Below are positions 51,323 to 60,204 of a DNA stretch of 64,000 nt, one piece after another; the first letter of the stretch is position 1, and every line of letters starts with the position of its first letter. The DNA is taken from positions 186,001 through 250,000 of the forward strand of contig JBNKTC010000006.1 of NCBI GenBank assembly GCA_050297855.1, read 5' to 3'. The stretch comes from SZUA-545 sp050297855. GTDB lineage: Bacteria > Campylobacterota > Campylobacteria > Campylobacterales > SZUA-545. A program made the position numbers and the translations under genes. The notes beneath the pieces are model-generated. The model worked only from the letters and a program-made list of their open reading frames with translations, was not told where the DNA came from and did no database searches.

Positions 51323-52789
51323 TTAGCGTTTGGCTTCGAAGACCCCGTCGGCATTTACCCCGGTCGCACTGTAGACATCGAAGATACCGCCCACGGCTTC
51401 CGCATTGGGGCCGTAGAAGTCACCGGAGACATATATTGACCCAGAATAATCGGCATTGCTTTGCGAAACGGAAAACGAACTTCCGGAGATGAAGCTGTAA
51501 GCCGTGGCGGAATCCAGCGTATAACTCTTTGTCCCCTGTGATGTGGCAAACTCCATAGTACCGCTGTAGACCTGGTTTGAACCGAAATCCATTGTCAGAC
51601 TGATATTGCTGTTTCCGGAGTTGATCGCACCGACGGACTGGAACTTTTCGATACCGTCTGCGTCACTTCCCAGGACATACGCTTCTCCCAGCATGCTCCC
51701 GTTGTAAGTGACGAGCGTATTACTGAGGGAGCTGATAAACGTACTCATCTCGGTCGAGCTGGTCTGGGCAACGGTCCCGTCGATGACAAAGAGGGTCTCG
51801 TCGATCGCAAAACTGATCCCTTCGAAATTGAGCCCGTAGGTAATGTCCCACCGACCCCACTTGGTGTATTCGTTGTTATCCGCTACACTGGTAAACTGCA
51901 TACTGTCTACGGTGATCCCGTAGGTCTGCAGGTCCCAATAGATATAGGACTCGACCAGTGAGTTATCAAAGGCATCGGGACCTTTTTCGGCATGCCAGAA
52001 AGGGAACCGGTAATCATAGGCTGCGTCAAGATTTTCGGCATCCTTCTGGGACGGGATAATCTCATCCGCCTCGATCACCGTAGTCTCCGGCTCGAGATCG
52101 CCCTCATCGCTTCCCTCATCGTCATCCGAGGCGTCGTCACTGCTCTCGCTTTTTTTCTGTTTGCTGCTGGGCTTGTCGCCGTTTGTAGCCGCTTTGGCGA
52201 GGGATTTCAACTCATCCACAGTAAATTCACGCGGAGGCGTCGGCATCTCACCGGGTGCGACGAAGGTGATCTGACCGGCTTTGACCAATACCTGGGCCTG
52301 GCCGTCCAGTGTGCCGACGGTGATCTTCCCGTCCGTACAGGCGATCTGGTCGGATTCGGGTTTGATGTTCCCGAGGAAATGGGTCCCCCGGATACCGATC
52401 GTCGCCGTCCGCGTACTCAGTTTAAACGACTGCGGCGACACCTTGCCGATCTTCCCGGTCATTACCTTAAAGGCACCCTTGACGGCATTAAACGTCGCAT
52501 TGTTGGCGCTGTTTTGCGGGTCGCCGTCAAAAAAGAATCCTTCGATCCTGAAGGTGCTGTTTTTCCCGATGGAGATGACCGTTTCATCTTTAAAATAGAG
52601 CTGGGCACGGGACGAGGCGTTGGTAACGATCGTATCGCTCTCTTCGATGTTGCTGCCGATGAAGGCCTTGATCTCTTCGGCTCCGCGCTGGATCCGCACG
52701 TCGCCTTTAAGGGCAGCAACTTTGCCGACATAGGCAAAAAGCGATGATGCACTCAGGGACAGTATAAATATCAGTGTCAAAAATCTCAT
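51323..52789 (-). CDS. secreted FecR-domain protein with C-terminal TbpB-like barrel (probable type XI secretion cargo)
   Basis: A 488-aa exported protein with signal peptide (1-19) and no lipobox. Residues about 25-165 form a FecR domain (L-K-G-D-V-R-I-Q-R-G, S-T-F-R-I, T-I-G-I-R-G-T-H-F). A low-complexity acidic linker (about 205-235) follows. The C-terminal region is beta-rich and ends F-Y-G-P-N-A-E-A-V-G-G-I-F ... G-V-F-E-A-K-R, the end signature of TbpB-type beta-barrel domains carried by substrates of Slam translocators. The gene lies 1 bp after a Slam-like gene, so export across the outer membrane by it is inferred. A ligand such as haem or metal is possible but unproven. Confidence 0.72.
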   Translation of the reverse strand: MRFLTLIFILSLSASSLFAYVGKVAALKGDVRIQRGAEEIKAFIGSNIEESDTIVTNASSRAQLYFKDETVISIGKNSTFRIEGFFFDGDPQNSANNATFNAVKGAFKVMTGKIGKVSPQSFKLSTRTATIGIRGTHFLGNIKPESDQIACTDGKITVGTLDGQAQVLVKAGQITFVAPGEMPTPPREFTVDELKSLAKAATNGDKPSSKQKKSESSDDASDDDEGSDEGDLEPETTVIEADEIIPSQKDAENLDAAYDYRFPFWHAEKGPDAFDNSLVESYIYWDLQTYGITVDSMQFTSVADNNEYTKWGRWDITYGLNFEGISFAIDETLFVIDGTVAQTSSTEMSTFISSLSNTLVTYNGSMLGEAYVLGSDADGIEKFQSVGAINSGNSNISLTMDFGSNQVYSGTMEFATSQGTKSYTLDSATAYSFISGSSFSVSQSNADYSGSIYVSGDFYGPNAEAVGGIFDVYSATGVNADGVFEAKR

Positions 52790-52790
52790 C

Positions 52791-54146
52791 TTATTTCTCC
52801 TCCCAATCCGGATGGTTTCGCAGCCAGTCGTTATCGAAGTTGATCGAGTAGCTCACGCCGGCCAGCGTTTTATCGTAATCGAACAGATCCTGGTTTGACT
52901 CGTTTTTCGTATGGTTTATGTAAAAGGTAAGATAGCTTCGTTTGTCCAGTTCGTTGATAAAGGAAGCCCCTATCGTATGGGACGTATCGCTCCGCTTGGA
53001 GTCGACCCCCAGCACGGCGACGGTCGTCGTATCGTGGTTCTGTCTCGCGTTAAAGTTATAGTAGGCGCTGTAGGCGGTTTTTTTGCCCAGTTTATCGTAA
53101 TAGTTGAAGCCCAGCTTGTAGGTATTGTTGTTGACGTCGGTCCGAAGGTCCTCTTTCTCTTTTTCGACCGAAATGGATCCCGTAGCCGTATAGACCGCCC
53201 CGCTTGCCTGCAGTTTCTGCCACTTTCCGGAGAGTTCCGTCGTCAGGGAATCCCGCCCGGCATGTGCGGCCTTGACATATTCACGGTCCGTCGCCTTGAG
53301 TTTCGCGTTGATGACCTCGTTTTGGGTCAGTTGACGGTCGTAGACAAAGGCCAGGCTCTTTCCGTTGAACGTCGCTTCATGCCCGTATGTAAGGGACTCA
53401 AACCCTCCGAGTACCGATACGGAGTAGTTCTTTTTCTTCATCTGCCATCCTGTCTCAACAAACGGGAATGTCACGTCATACTCCCCATATTCGCTGTAGC
53501 GCTGGGTGTATACGTTTGCATTGGTGATCCAGAAAGTATCCCGTTCGGAGAGTTTGTAGGTATGGATCAGGGCCAGATAGGCGGCTACGGCACGGTCGGA
53601 GACCGCATCGCCCCCGCTCAGGTTTGCCAGGTAACTGTTCCCGTTATTGATGTTGGAGTCGTCCTGGGCCATCACGTTAAGCATCGCATTGAGCATATGC
53701 TTCTCTTTGGCATCCTCGATCTTTTTCATATATTCGTTGATCGTCTTGCGTACGCCTTCGGGGATCGGATGCAGCAAGACGGCCGTAAATTCGATCTCCG
53801 CCTGTTCGTAAAGGCGCATAACAAAATAGGTCCGGGCCAGTTCGACCCGTGCTTTCATATGAGCCGGCTCACTGATCAGTACCCGCTCATATGCCGCGAC
53901 GGCATCATTGTATTGTCCCGATTCATAGGCGCTGCGGCCCAGGTAGAAGTTGACCTTCGGATCGGACATGTCTTCAAAAAAGAGCTTTTTAAACTCACCG
54001 TATGCTTTCTGGTACTCTTTGGCATTGTAAACTGCCATTGCTTCGTCGTAAGCCTGCTTGTCAACAGCGGCAAAAAGCGTACCGGTACTTAGCATCAGCG
54101 TAGTACCGGCGGCAATGATTCTGTTCCATCTCTTTATGTTAGCCAC
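52791..54146 (-). CDS. Slam-like outer-membrane translocator (TPR plus DUF560-type barrel)
   Basis: A 451-aa outer-membrane protein: signal peptide (1-26), TPR region (about 30-160, with Y-L-G-R-S-A-Y-E-S-G-Q-Y-N-D-A-V and A-R-V-E-L-A-R-T-Y-F), a linker with D-D-S-N-I-N-N-G and a C-terminal beta-barrel (about 190-451). This order and the N-I-N motif match Slam (surface lipoprotein assembly modulator), the core of type XI secretion. Slam proteins move TbpB-like substrates to the surface or outside. The barrel ends in W-E-E-K after an aromatic strand. First gene of a two-gene operon with the cargo. A TATAAT lies about 50 bp upstream. Confidence 0.72.
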   Translation of the reverse strand: MANIKRWNRIIAAGTTLMLSTGTLFAAVDKQAYDEAMAVYNAKEYQKAYGEFKKLFFEDMSDPKVNFYLGRSAYESGQYNDAVAAYERVLISEPAHMKARVELARTYFVMRLYEQAEIEFTAVLLHPIPEGVRKTINEYMKKIEDAKEKHMLNAMLNVMAQDDSNINNGNSYLANLSGGDAVSDRAVAAYLALIHTYKLSERDTFWITNANVYTQRYSEYGEYDVTFPFVETGWQMKKKNYSVSVLGGFESLTYGHEATFNGKSLAFVYDRQLTQNEVINAKLKATDREYVKAAHAGRDSLTTELSGKWQKLQASGAVYTATGSISVEKEKEDLRTDVNNNTYKLGFNYYDKLGKKTAYSAYYNFNARQNHDTTTVAVLGVDSKRSDTSHTIGASFINELDKRSYLTFYINHTKNESNQDLFDYDKTLAGVSYSINFDNDWLRNHPDWEEK

Positions 54147-54196
54147 AACATATCCTCCGGAAAAATTCTTATAGATTTCTCATTAATCGTGCTTTC

Positions 54197-54202
54197 ATTA
54201 TA
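54197..54202 (-). promoter_or_regulatory. -10 element for the Slam-cargo operon
   Basis: TATAAT on the minus strand about 50 bp upstream of the start at 54146, in the gap shared with the divergent porin. Confidence 0.5.
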
Positions 54203-54269
54203 CATGATTTAGTTAAAGAAATATAGAATACTAGAAAAAAAGCAGCAATGCTGTGTGAGGAGTTCGTGT

Positions 54270-55520
54270 ATGAAAAAGATTTTAAGCAGTGTGGCGTGTC
54301 TCGCCCTGGTATCATCCCTCTCGGCTGAAACGAAAGTGGGACCGGGTACCCTCGAAGCAGACGCCCGGGCGGCATTTATCTATGCCGATGACGGTACAGA
54401 CGATGCCAATGCCCTGGGCGCCGGGGTCAACCTCCTCTACACGCAGGTCATTAATGAAAACTATACCTTTGGAGCAGGGTTCGGTATGGGGATGCCCCTT
54501 AGCGAAAGCGAAGACAATGCGGCGGGAACCCTCCTGCTTGTTGAAAACGGATCAGCTAAAAGCGGTACCTATTTCAGTTTTGACAAACTGAATATCCAGT
54601 ATGAGAAAGGGGACGAATCGGCCGTCCTCGGACGCTTTATCGCCGATACGCCGCTGGCCGGAAGCGATGACCACTTCCGTCTGAACAAAAATGCGCTGCA
54701 GGGTGTTTTCGCTACCTTTAAAAACAAGGCCCCTAATATGACATTTGCAGCCGGCTATATCCAATCCTTTGCCGGTATCGACAGCCAGGCCCGCAATGAT
54801 GACAACAGTACATCCAGGGGCTCCTTTAATGCTATGAGTGATGCGGCCTTTGGGACGGTTGCCACCAAAAACAACATTGATGATAACGGTGTCCTGACCC
54901 TGGCGGGGATCTATGCGGACGATAGTAAATCCCTGAATGCCCAGGGATGGATCTACTACATGTCCGAAACGGCGATCTCAGGCGTCGGCAAAGGCGGACT
55001 GACTGCTCTTTACATCGACGCGGACTACAGCGGGATGACCATGAGTAACGGGACCGAGACCACCCTCTCCGCCCAGCTGATCTCCCACAGTTTCGGCGGC
55101 GACTTCTCCGATTACAGCTACAACATCATGGGCCTTAAAGCTGATGCCAAAAACCTCCCGATCCAGGAACTCGAAGCAACGATTGCAGCCAACAGCATCA
55201 GCGGGGACGGTGCCGTACTGAACGCATGGGGCGCCTATCCGGAATATGCGGCCAGCAGCGAAGTCTTCCTGACCGGCCTCTCCAAGGCGACTGCAATAAA
55301 ACTGGGCGGGTCGTATGACCTGGCAAAACAGCTGGAGAACAGCAAAGCCACACTGGACCTGATGATGCACAGCGGAGACGGTTACAGCGCCACGATCGTC
55401 GAAGCCGGATTCGAACACGCCATACCGGAGAAGAACCTCCTCACAGGTGCAACCCTGGTCCTCGGCTCAGGGGACAATGAGGACAAAGCCCTCCTGGCAA
55501 AAGCCACCTATACCTTCTGA
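54270..55520 (+). CDS. Opr-family outer-membrane porin
   Basis: A 416-aa barrel protein of the Opr type common in Campylobacterota. Signal peptide (1-20) ends S-L-S-A-E; the mature part starts with a G-T-L-E-A-D-A-R-A-A-F-I-Y strand and has regular alternating strands, G-A-G-F-G-M-G-M, Y-I-Q-S-F-A-G-I-D and a final A-T-Y-T-F, a terminal Phe as expected for BamA recognition. The ATG at 54270 has GAGGAG upstream. Small solute diffusion is the likely role. It diverges from the Slam operon. Confidence 0.78.
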   Translation: MKKILSSVACLALVSSLSAETKVGPGTLEADARAAFIYADDGTDDANALGAGVNLLYTQVINENYTFGAGFGMGMPLSESEDNAAGTLLLVENGSAKSGTYFSFDKLNIQYEKGDESAVLGRFIADTPLAGSDDHFRLNKNALQGVFATFKNKAPNMTFAAGYIQSFAGIDSQARNDDNSTSRGSFNAMSDAAFGTVATKNNIDDNGVLTLAGIYADDSKSLNAQGWIYYMSETAISGVGKGGLTALYIDADYSGMTMSNGTETTLSAQLISHSFGGDFSDYSYNIMGLKADAKNLPIQELEATIAANSISGDGAVLNAWGAYPEYAASSEVFLTGLSKATAIKLGGSYDLAKQLENSKATLDLMMHSGDGYSATIVEAGFEHAIPEKNLLTGATLVLGSGDNEDKALLAKATYTF

Positions 55521-55529
55521 CTCCATTAA

Positions 55530-55552
55530 GCGGCGGGAACTACAACCGCCGC
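55530..55552 (+). terminator. terminator-like hairpin after the Opr porin
   Basis: GCGGCGG and CCGCCGC pair perfectly around a 9-base loop, 10 bp after the stop codon. A run of six T starts about 12 bp later. Confidence 0.6.
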
Positions 55553-55664
55553 CCATCCAGCCATTTTTTCGCCCGGTAAAATTTATTAAAAAATCATTTT
55601 CTAAGCCTTGCTTAATCTTTCTGTCGTAAAATAGTCAATAGTAAGTCAACAAAAGGAGCAGTCC

Positions 55665-55934
55665 GTGGGTCAGATCGAGTATTACGTCATGGCGATCACA
55701 CTCTTCTTTATTGCATCCATCGCGCTCAGCTTTATCGTAATCCACCGCAGATCGATTTCGGAGATACTGAAAAATGCCATTGCCCATACGGCTTGGCTGC
55801 TTCTGTGGATCCCGTCGTTTTTTATTTCGTTTAAACTGGCCCTTCTGATTCCGGCCGGCTGGCTGGCGTATGTTCTGATACAGTATGAGAGAAGATCGTT
55901 GAAGATAAAATCCCAGGCGGCTGAAACCGCCTGA
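55665..55934 (+). CDS. small membrane protein of unknown function
   Basis: An 89-aa protein with a GTG start and AAAAGGAG upstream. Two membrane segments are visible (about 7-25 and 40-65), an H-R-R basic loop between them and a charged C-terminal tail. I do not recognise a family. It is alone on the plus strand between the porin and pepA; its last codons form part of a hairpin that also serves as the pepA terminator on the other strand. Confidence 0.65.
   Translation: MGQIEYYVMAITLFFIASIALSFIVIHRRSISEILKNAIAHTAWLLLWIPSFFISFKLALLIPAGWLAYVLIQYERRSLKIKSQAAETA
55912..55931 (-). terminator. terminator of the dedA-pepA unit
   Basis: CAGGCGG and CCGCCTG pair around CTGAAA, with GGGATTTTATC following on the minus strand, 20 bp past the pepA stop. 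It overlaps the end of the small plus-strand gene. Confidence 0.6.
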
Positions 55935-55951
55935 GGGAAGAAAGAGGTCGG

Positions 55952-57397
55952 TTATAGCGACTTGAGCCACTCCACTACCATCCGTACGCCGGCGCCGCTG
56001 GCTCCATACGGATTACATCCCCACGCTTTTTCCACGTAGGCAGGCCCCGCGATATCGAGGTGAAGCCATTTCTCTTTGTACTCCTCCTGGATAAATTCAC
56101 TCAAAAAGAGTGCCGCAGTGATCGCTCCGCCGTAACGGCTTGAACTGATATTGCTGATATCGGCCACTTCGCTTTTAAGCAGCTTTTTGAGGTATTTGTT
56201 GAACTGCAGCGGAGCCGCCAGCTCGCCGCCCTCCTCTGCTGCGCCGATCATAGCGGATTTGAGGGCTTCGTTATGCCCCATGACACCGGTCGTATATTCG
56301 CCGACCGCTACGACGCACGCCCCCGTCAAGGTCGCCATATCGACGATCAGGTCGGGCTTGAGCTCCTCCTGGGCAAATGTCAGACAATCCGCCAGTACCA
56401 GACGCCCTTCGGCATCGGTATTGCGTACTTCGATCGTCTTGCCGGAGCGGGAGACAAGGACATCGTCAGGTTTGTAGGCATTCCCGCCGATCATGTTCTC
56501 CGCGGCACCCGCGACGACGTGGACCTCCACGTCCATTCCCACGGCTGCCACGGCACGGATAATGCCCAGTACCGCGCTCGCCCCGCTTTTGTCGGCTTTC
56601 ATCGTCACCATGTGTTCACTCGGTTTGAGGCTAAGGCCGCCGCTGTCGTAGGTAAGACCTTTACCTACAAGTACCACCTTTTTCTTTGCATTTTTCGGTT
56701 TATAGGCGAGATGGATCAGGCGCGGCGGGTGGGCACTGGCACGGGCAACGGACCAGAAGGCGTTCATCTTGTTTTTCTGCAGGTACGCCTCATCGTAGAT
56801 ATTGCACTCCAGACCGTTCTCCTTGGCCATCGTTTCGGCGATTTCCGCAAGCTTGACCGGGGTTACTTCATCGGGCATGGAGTTGACGATATCCCGGGTA
56901 AAATTGACTGACTCGGCGATTTTGACGCGCTCGTCCACGACCTTCTTCACCAGGGCCGCATCCGCACGTTTTCCGTCGATGCATTCGGTGGAGACATAGA
57001 CCGTTTCCAGCGCCGGAAGCTGTTTTTTGCTTTTGTATTTGTCAAAAGCATAGGCACCCAGGACAAGCCCGTCGATCATCGCTTTGAGAGCGCTTTCGAC
57101 AGTATCACTGCTGCAGCAGATCCCTAGCTTGATGCTTTCGGCTTCAGTCGAGAGGATTGTTTTAACAGCTGTTGCGGCCGTGTCGGCCACACCGTCGCAC
57201 CCTTCGCCGATCCCTGCATAGATGCGTCCTGCCTCGGGAAGATACGCTGTGCTGTCAGCCTCCCCTTTGAACTTCATCCTACCCAGGACTGCTTTGTCCT
57301 GCACCCACGCATGGGAGAGGGCGCCGCTTTGAACCAGGATCAGTTCCAGGTCCGCACTCAGTTCATTAACGTTTTTATCAACGATCTCAAATTTCAT
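55952..57397 (-). CDS. pepA: leucyl aminopeptidase (M17)
   Basis: A 481-aa cytosolic metallopeptidase that removes N-terminal amino acids. The di-metal site is clear: V-G-K-G-L-T-Y-D-S-G-G-L-S-L-K near 245-260 and N-T-D-A-E-G-R-L-V-L-A-D near 328, with the catalytic Arg in the second. In some bacteria PepA also binds DNA at recombination sites; nothing here shows that. It is 1 bp downstream of dedA. Confidence 0.95.
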   Translation of the reverse strand: MKFEIVDKNVNELSADLELILVQSGALSHAWVQDKAVLGRMKFKGEADSTAYLPEAGRIYAGIGEGCDGVADTAATAVKTILSTEAESIKLGICCSSDTVESALKAMIDGLVLGAYAFDKYKSKKQLPALETVYVSTECIDGKRADAALVKKVVDERVKIAESVNFTRDIVNSMPDEVTPVKLAEIAETMAKENGLECNIYDEAYLQKNKMNAFWSVARASAHPPRLIHLAYKPKNAKKKVVLVGKGLTYDSGGLSLKPSEHMVTMKADKSGASAVLGIIRAVAAVGMDVEVHVVAGAAENMIGGNAYKPDDVLVSRSGKTIEVRNTDAEGRLVLADCLTFAQEELKPDLIVDMATLTGACVVAVGEYTTGVMGHNEALKSAMIGAAEEGGELAAPLQFNKYLKKLLKSEVADISNISSSRYGGAITAALFLSEFIQEEYKEKWLHLDIAGPAYVEKAWGCNPYGASGAGVRMVVEWLKSL

Positions 57398-57398
57398 C

Positions 57399-57974
57399 TT
57401 ATAAAGCCTTCGGTTGTTTTTTGGTCTTGGTATGGAAATACCAGAAGAGTGATCCCAGCATGACTACGGCAACAGGGATCATCACGTAAAAGTGCTGCTT
57501 GACCCAGTTGAACATCCCCAGGATCTCATCACCGTAGATATAGACCGGGACAATCGTGATACTCGCCCATACAAAACCGCTTAAAAAATTGATAAAAGCA
57601 TACATCTTTGCACTGTACCGTGTCAAGCCTATGGAGATGGGGATAACGGTGCGCAGGCCGTATAAAAAACGCTGGACGAATATGATGGGCCAGCCGTATT
57701 TTTTTAAAAGAAGATGCGCCAGGGCGAACTTGCGGCGCTGGGAGTACATCTTGCGCTGGATGTAGCCTTTGTTGTAGCGCCCGATGTAGAAGTAGATCTG
57801 GTCGCCTACGAAACCGCCGAAACCGGCGACCAGGATCGCCACAGGAAGAGACATGTCGCCGGTATGGCAGAGCAGACCGCCCATGATCAGGCCCATCTCC
57901 CCTTCGAGGATACTCCATAAAAAGAGGATAATATAGCCGTACTCTTTGATCAGCTCAATAAACAGTTCTTCCAA
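57399..57974 (-). CDS. DedA family membrane protein
   Basis: A 191-aa integral protein of the DedA/SNARE-associated family, known to affect membrane lipid and proton balance and to include flippases. Family motifs: E-G-E-M-G-L-I-M-G near residue 22, G-F-G-G-F-V-G-D-Q-I-Y-F-Y-I-G-R near 50, F-V-Q-R-F-L-Y-G-L-R-T near 98, and F-L-S-G-F-V-W near 130. Five to six membrane segments. Coupled to pepA; 130 bp with a long imperfect hairpin separate it from trpB upstream. Confidence 0.9.
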   Translation of the reverse strand: MEELFIELIKEYGYIILFLWSILEGEMGLIMGGLLCHTGDMSLPVAILVAGFGGFVGDQIYFYIGRYNKGYIQRKMYSQRRKFALAHLLLKKYGWPIIFVQRFLYGLRTVIPISIGLTRYSAKMYAFINFLSGFVWASITIVPVYIYGDEILGMFNWVKQHFYVMIPVAVVMLGSLFWYFHTKTKKQPKAL

Positions 57975-58026
57975 AACGTCCCTTTACTCTTACAAATCTC
58001 TTCATCAACCTAAAACCTTCCACACG

Positions 58027-58074
58027 ACTCCGGCAGGCGCAGCCAAAGAAGCTTAGTCCTCATTCTTGCGGAGT
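58027..58074 (-). other. structured intergenic RNA between trpB and dedA
   Basis: ACTCCG and CGGAGT lie 36 bases apart with a further partial pairing (CAAGAA with TTCTTTG) between. It begins about 30 bp past the trpB stop on the minus strand. No T-run, so it may be a processing or stability element rather than a simple terminator. Confidence 0.35.
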
Positions 58075-58104
58075 TTCACGCTTATTCGGCGTTAAAATAA
58101 TCCA

Positions 58105-59313
58105 CTAATATTTTGAAAGGTCGAGAATATCTTTAGCCTGGATCATATCCTTGTCCCCGCGGCCGGAGACATTGACGATGATCGTTTTTCCTTTGATGTC
58201 ACCCATCTTTTTCAGATAGGCGATGGCATGGGAGCTCTCGAAAGCCGGGATAATCCCCTCGGCGCGGCTCAGCCACACAAACGCGTCCAGGGCCTCCTGG
58301 TCGGTGATGTTGTCATATTTGACACTCCCCATATCCTTATGGTAGCTGTGTTCAGGCCCGATGCCGGGATAGTCCAGCCCTGCGGAGATGGAGTGCGCTT
58401 CGAGGACCTGCCCGTCCTCGTCCTGCAGCAGGTAGCTCATCTGTCCGTGAAGGACACCCGGGCTCCCCTTCTCCAGGCTCGCCCCGTGCTTGTCGGTCTC
58501 GACCCCGAGTCCGCCCGCTTCGATCCCGATACACTCGACAACCGCTTCATCGATAAAGTGGGCAAAGATCCCCATGGCGTTGCTTCCGCCGCCGATGCAG
58601 GCGATGACATGATCGGGCAGACGCCCCTCTTTTTCAAGGATCTGCGCCTTGGCTTCATACCCGATGATCGCCTGGAAATCCCGCACCATCATCGGGTACG
58701 GATGCGGACCCGCAACGGTCCCGATAATATAGAAGGTGTCGCGTGCATTGGTCACCCAGTGGCGGATGGCGTCGTTCATAGCGTCTTTGAGCGTGCGTGA
58801 GCCGCTCTCAACCGCATGTACCTTGGCACCCAAGAGCTCCATTCGGAATACATTAAGCTGCTGGCGCGCCACGTCCTTGGCCCCCATGAAGACTTCGCAC
58901 TCAAGCCCCAGCAGCGCGGCGATCGTCGCAGTCGCGACACCGTGCTGACCTGCACCGGTCTCGGCGATCACTTTCTTTTTGCCCAGGCGCTTGGCAATAA
59001 GCCCCTGGATGATCGTGTTGTTGACCTTATGGGCTCCCGTGTGGTTAAGGTCTTCACGCTTGAGGTATATTTTGGCCCCCAGTTCGCTTGAGAGGTTTTC
59101 CGCATAAAAAAGGGGCGAAGGGCGCCCGACATAGTCTTCGAGGAGTTTGTGCGCCTCTTGCCAGAACGCTTTGTCTTCGCGGATAACCCGATACTCGGCT
59201 TCCAGCTCCTCAAGAAGCGGCATAAGGGTCTCGGGTACGTAGCGTCCCCCGAAGATCCCGAAGTGCCCGTTGGCGTCGGGGTCGTGTTGAAAATGGCTCG
59301 GCATATACATCAT
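58105..59313 (-). CDS. trpB: tryptophan synthase beta chain
   Basis: A 402-aa PLP enzyme joining indole and serine to tryptophan. PLP lysine K96 is in H-T-G-A-H-K-V-N-N-T, the phosphate loop is G-G-G-S-N-A near 243, and F-G-G-R-Y-V-P-E-T-L near 21 marks the TrpB1 type that works with TrpA. It is not next to other trp genes but directly follows apt: the apt stop TAG abuts the trpB ATG. Starts at 59310 or 59304 are also possible. Grouping with rpiB and apt may reflect shared phosphoribosyl metabolism. Confidence 0.95.
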   Translation of the reverse strand: MMYMPSHFQHDPDANGHFGIFGGRYVPETLMPLLEELEAEYRVIREDKAFWQEAHKLLEDYVGRPSPLFYAENLSSELGAKIYLKREDLNHTGAHKVNNTIIQGLIAKRLGKKKVIAETGAGQHGVATATIAALLGLECEVFMGAKDVARQQLNVFRMELLGAKVHAVESGSRTLKDAMNDAIRHWVTNARDTFYIIGTVAGPHPYPMMVRDFQAIIGYEAKAQILEKEGRLPDHVIACIGGGSNAMGIFAHFIDEAVVECIGIEAGGLGVETDKHGASLEKGSPGVLHGQMSYLLQDEDGQVLEAHSISAGLDYPGIGPEHSYHKDMGSVKYDNITDQEALDAFVWLSRAEGIIPAFESSHAIAYLKKMGDIKGKTIIVNVSGRGDKDMIQAKDILDLSKY

Positions 59314-59859
59314 CTAGATTTCCAATACCGAGTAGACATCGCAGGAAGGATCAAGCTTCTCCGTCCCTTTCAGGAAGCCGAGCTCGATAATAAAGCACGC
59401 TTCGACACTTCCGGCCCCCGCTTTTTTGATCAGGTTGATGGAGGCGTTGGCCGTCCCGCCCGTTGCGATCAGGTCGTCGATAAAGAGCACATTGGGTTTC
59501 TCCACTCCCCGGAACGCGTCGATATGCATCTCCACTTCGTCAAAACCGTACTCCAGGGAGTATTTCTCGGAGATCGTCGTGTAGGGCAGTTTGCCCGGTT
59601 TTCGGATCGGAACAAAACCGGCACCGATACGGTCGGCCAGGGGTGTGCCGAAGATAAAGCCACGGCTCTCGGCCCCTGCGACAAAATCGATCCCTTTGCC
59701 CTTGTAGCATGCCTCCAGGTGATCCATCAGGGCACCAAAGGCCTTGGCGTCGTTAAGCAGCGTCGTAATGTCCTTAAAGACAATACCCGGCTTTGGAAAG
59801 TCGTTGACGTCGCGGATAGAATCGAGGATCCGCTTTTTGTCGATTTCTGCCAGTTCCAT
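59314..59859 (-). CDS. apt: adenine phosphoribosyltransferase
   Basis: A 181-aa purine salvage enzyme making AMP from adenine and PRPP. The PRPP-binding motif V-L-F-I-D-D-L-I-A-T-G-G-T near 125 and the A-G-A-E-S-R-G-F-I-F-G substrate segment near 61 are intact. It sits 9 bp after the coiled-coil membrane protein and is followed without gap by trpB. Confidence 0.95.
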   Translation of the reverse strand: MELAEIDKKRILDSIRDVNDFPKPGIVFKDITTLLNDAKAFGALMDHLEACYKGKGIDFVAGAESRGFIFGTPLADRIGAGFVPIRKPGKLPYTTISEKYSLEYGFDEVEMHIDAFRGVEKPNVLFIDDLIATGGTANASINLIKKAGAGSVEACFIIELGFLKGTEKLDPSCDVYSVLEI

Positions 59860-59868
59860 AGTGTTTCC

Positions 59869-60201
59869 TTACAATAGTGCTTCGATTTTTGATTCGAGTT
59901 CTTTGATCTTGTTGCGCGTCCGTTCGTTTTCGATACGGTATTGGGAGTTACGCGCCTTGAACGTCTTGACGTCGTTTCGCAGTTTACCCATCTCGTCGTT
60001 GAGGATATCGATATTCCCCAGGCTGCGCTGCAGCTGGATCTGGTACTTCTTGATCAGTACTTCGGCTTCCTTGAGGGTCGCCTTGAGGACGTGGTTGCTC
60101 TTCTTCTCGTTCTCAAAGAGATTCTTGTAATAAAAGACCTTAAAAAAGAGAAGCCCGATGATCGTGATGATAACCGTAAGGAACAACCAGTCAAAAAACA
60201 T
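59869..60201 (-). CDS. membrane-anchored coiled-coil protein of unknown function
   Basis: A 110-aa protein with one N-terminal membrane helix (about 5-24) and a long charged coiled coil (about 28-110) facing the cytoplasm. No catalytic motif. Similar small anchored coiled-coil proteins occur between rpiB and apt in related genomes as I recall, without a defined role. Separated by 3 bp from rpiB and 9 bp from apt, so it is part of that operon. Confidence 0.7.
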   Translation of the reverse strand: MFFDWLFLTVIITIIGLLFFKVFYYKNLFENEKKSNHVLKATLKEAEVLIKKYQIQLQRSLGNIDILNDEMGKLRNDVKTFKARNSQYRIENERTRNKIKELESKIEALL

Positions 60202-60204
60202 GCT

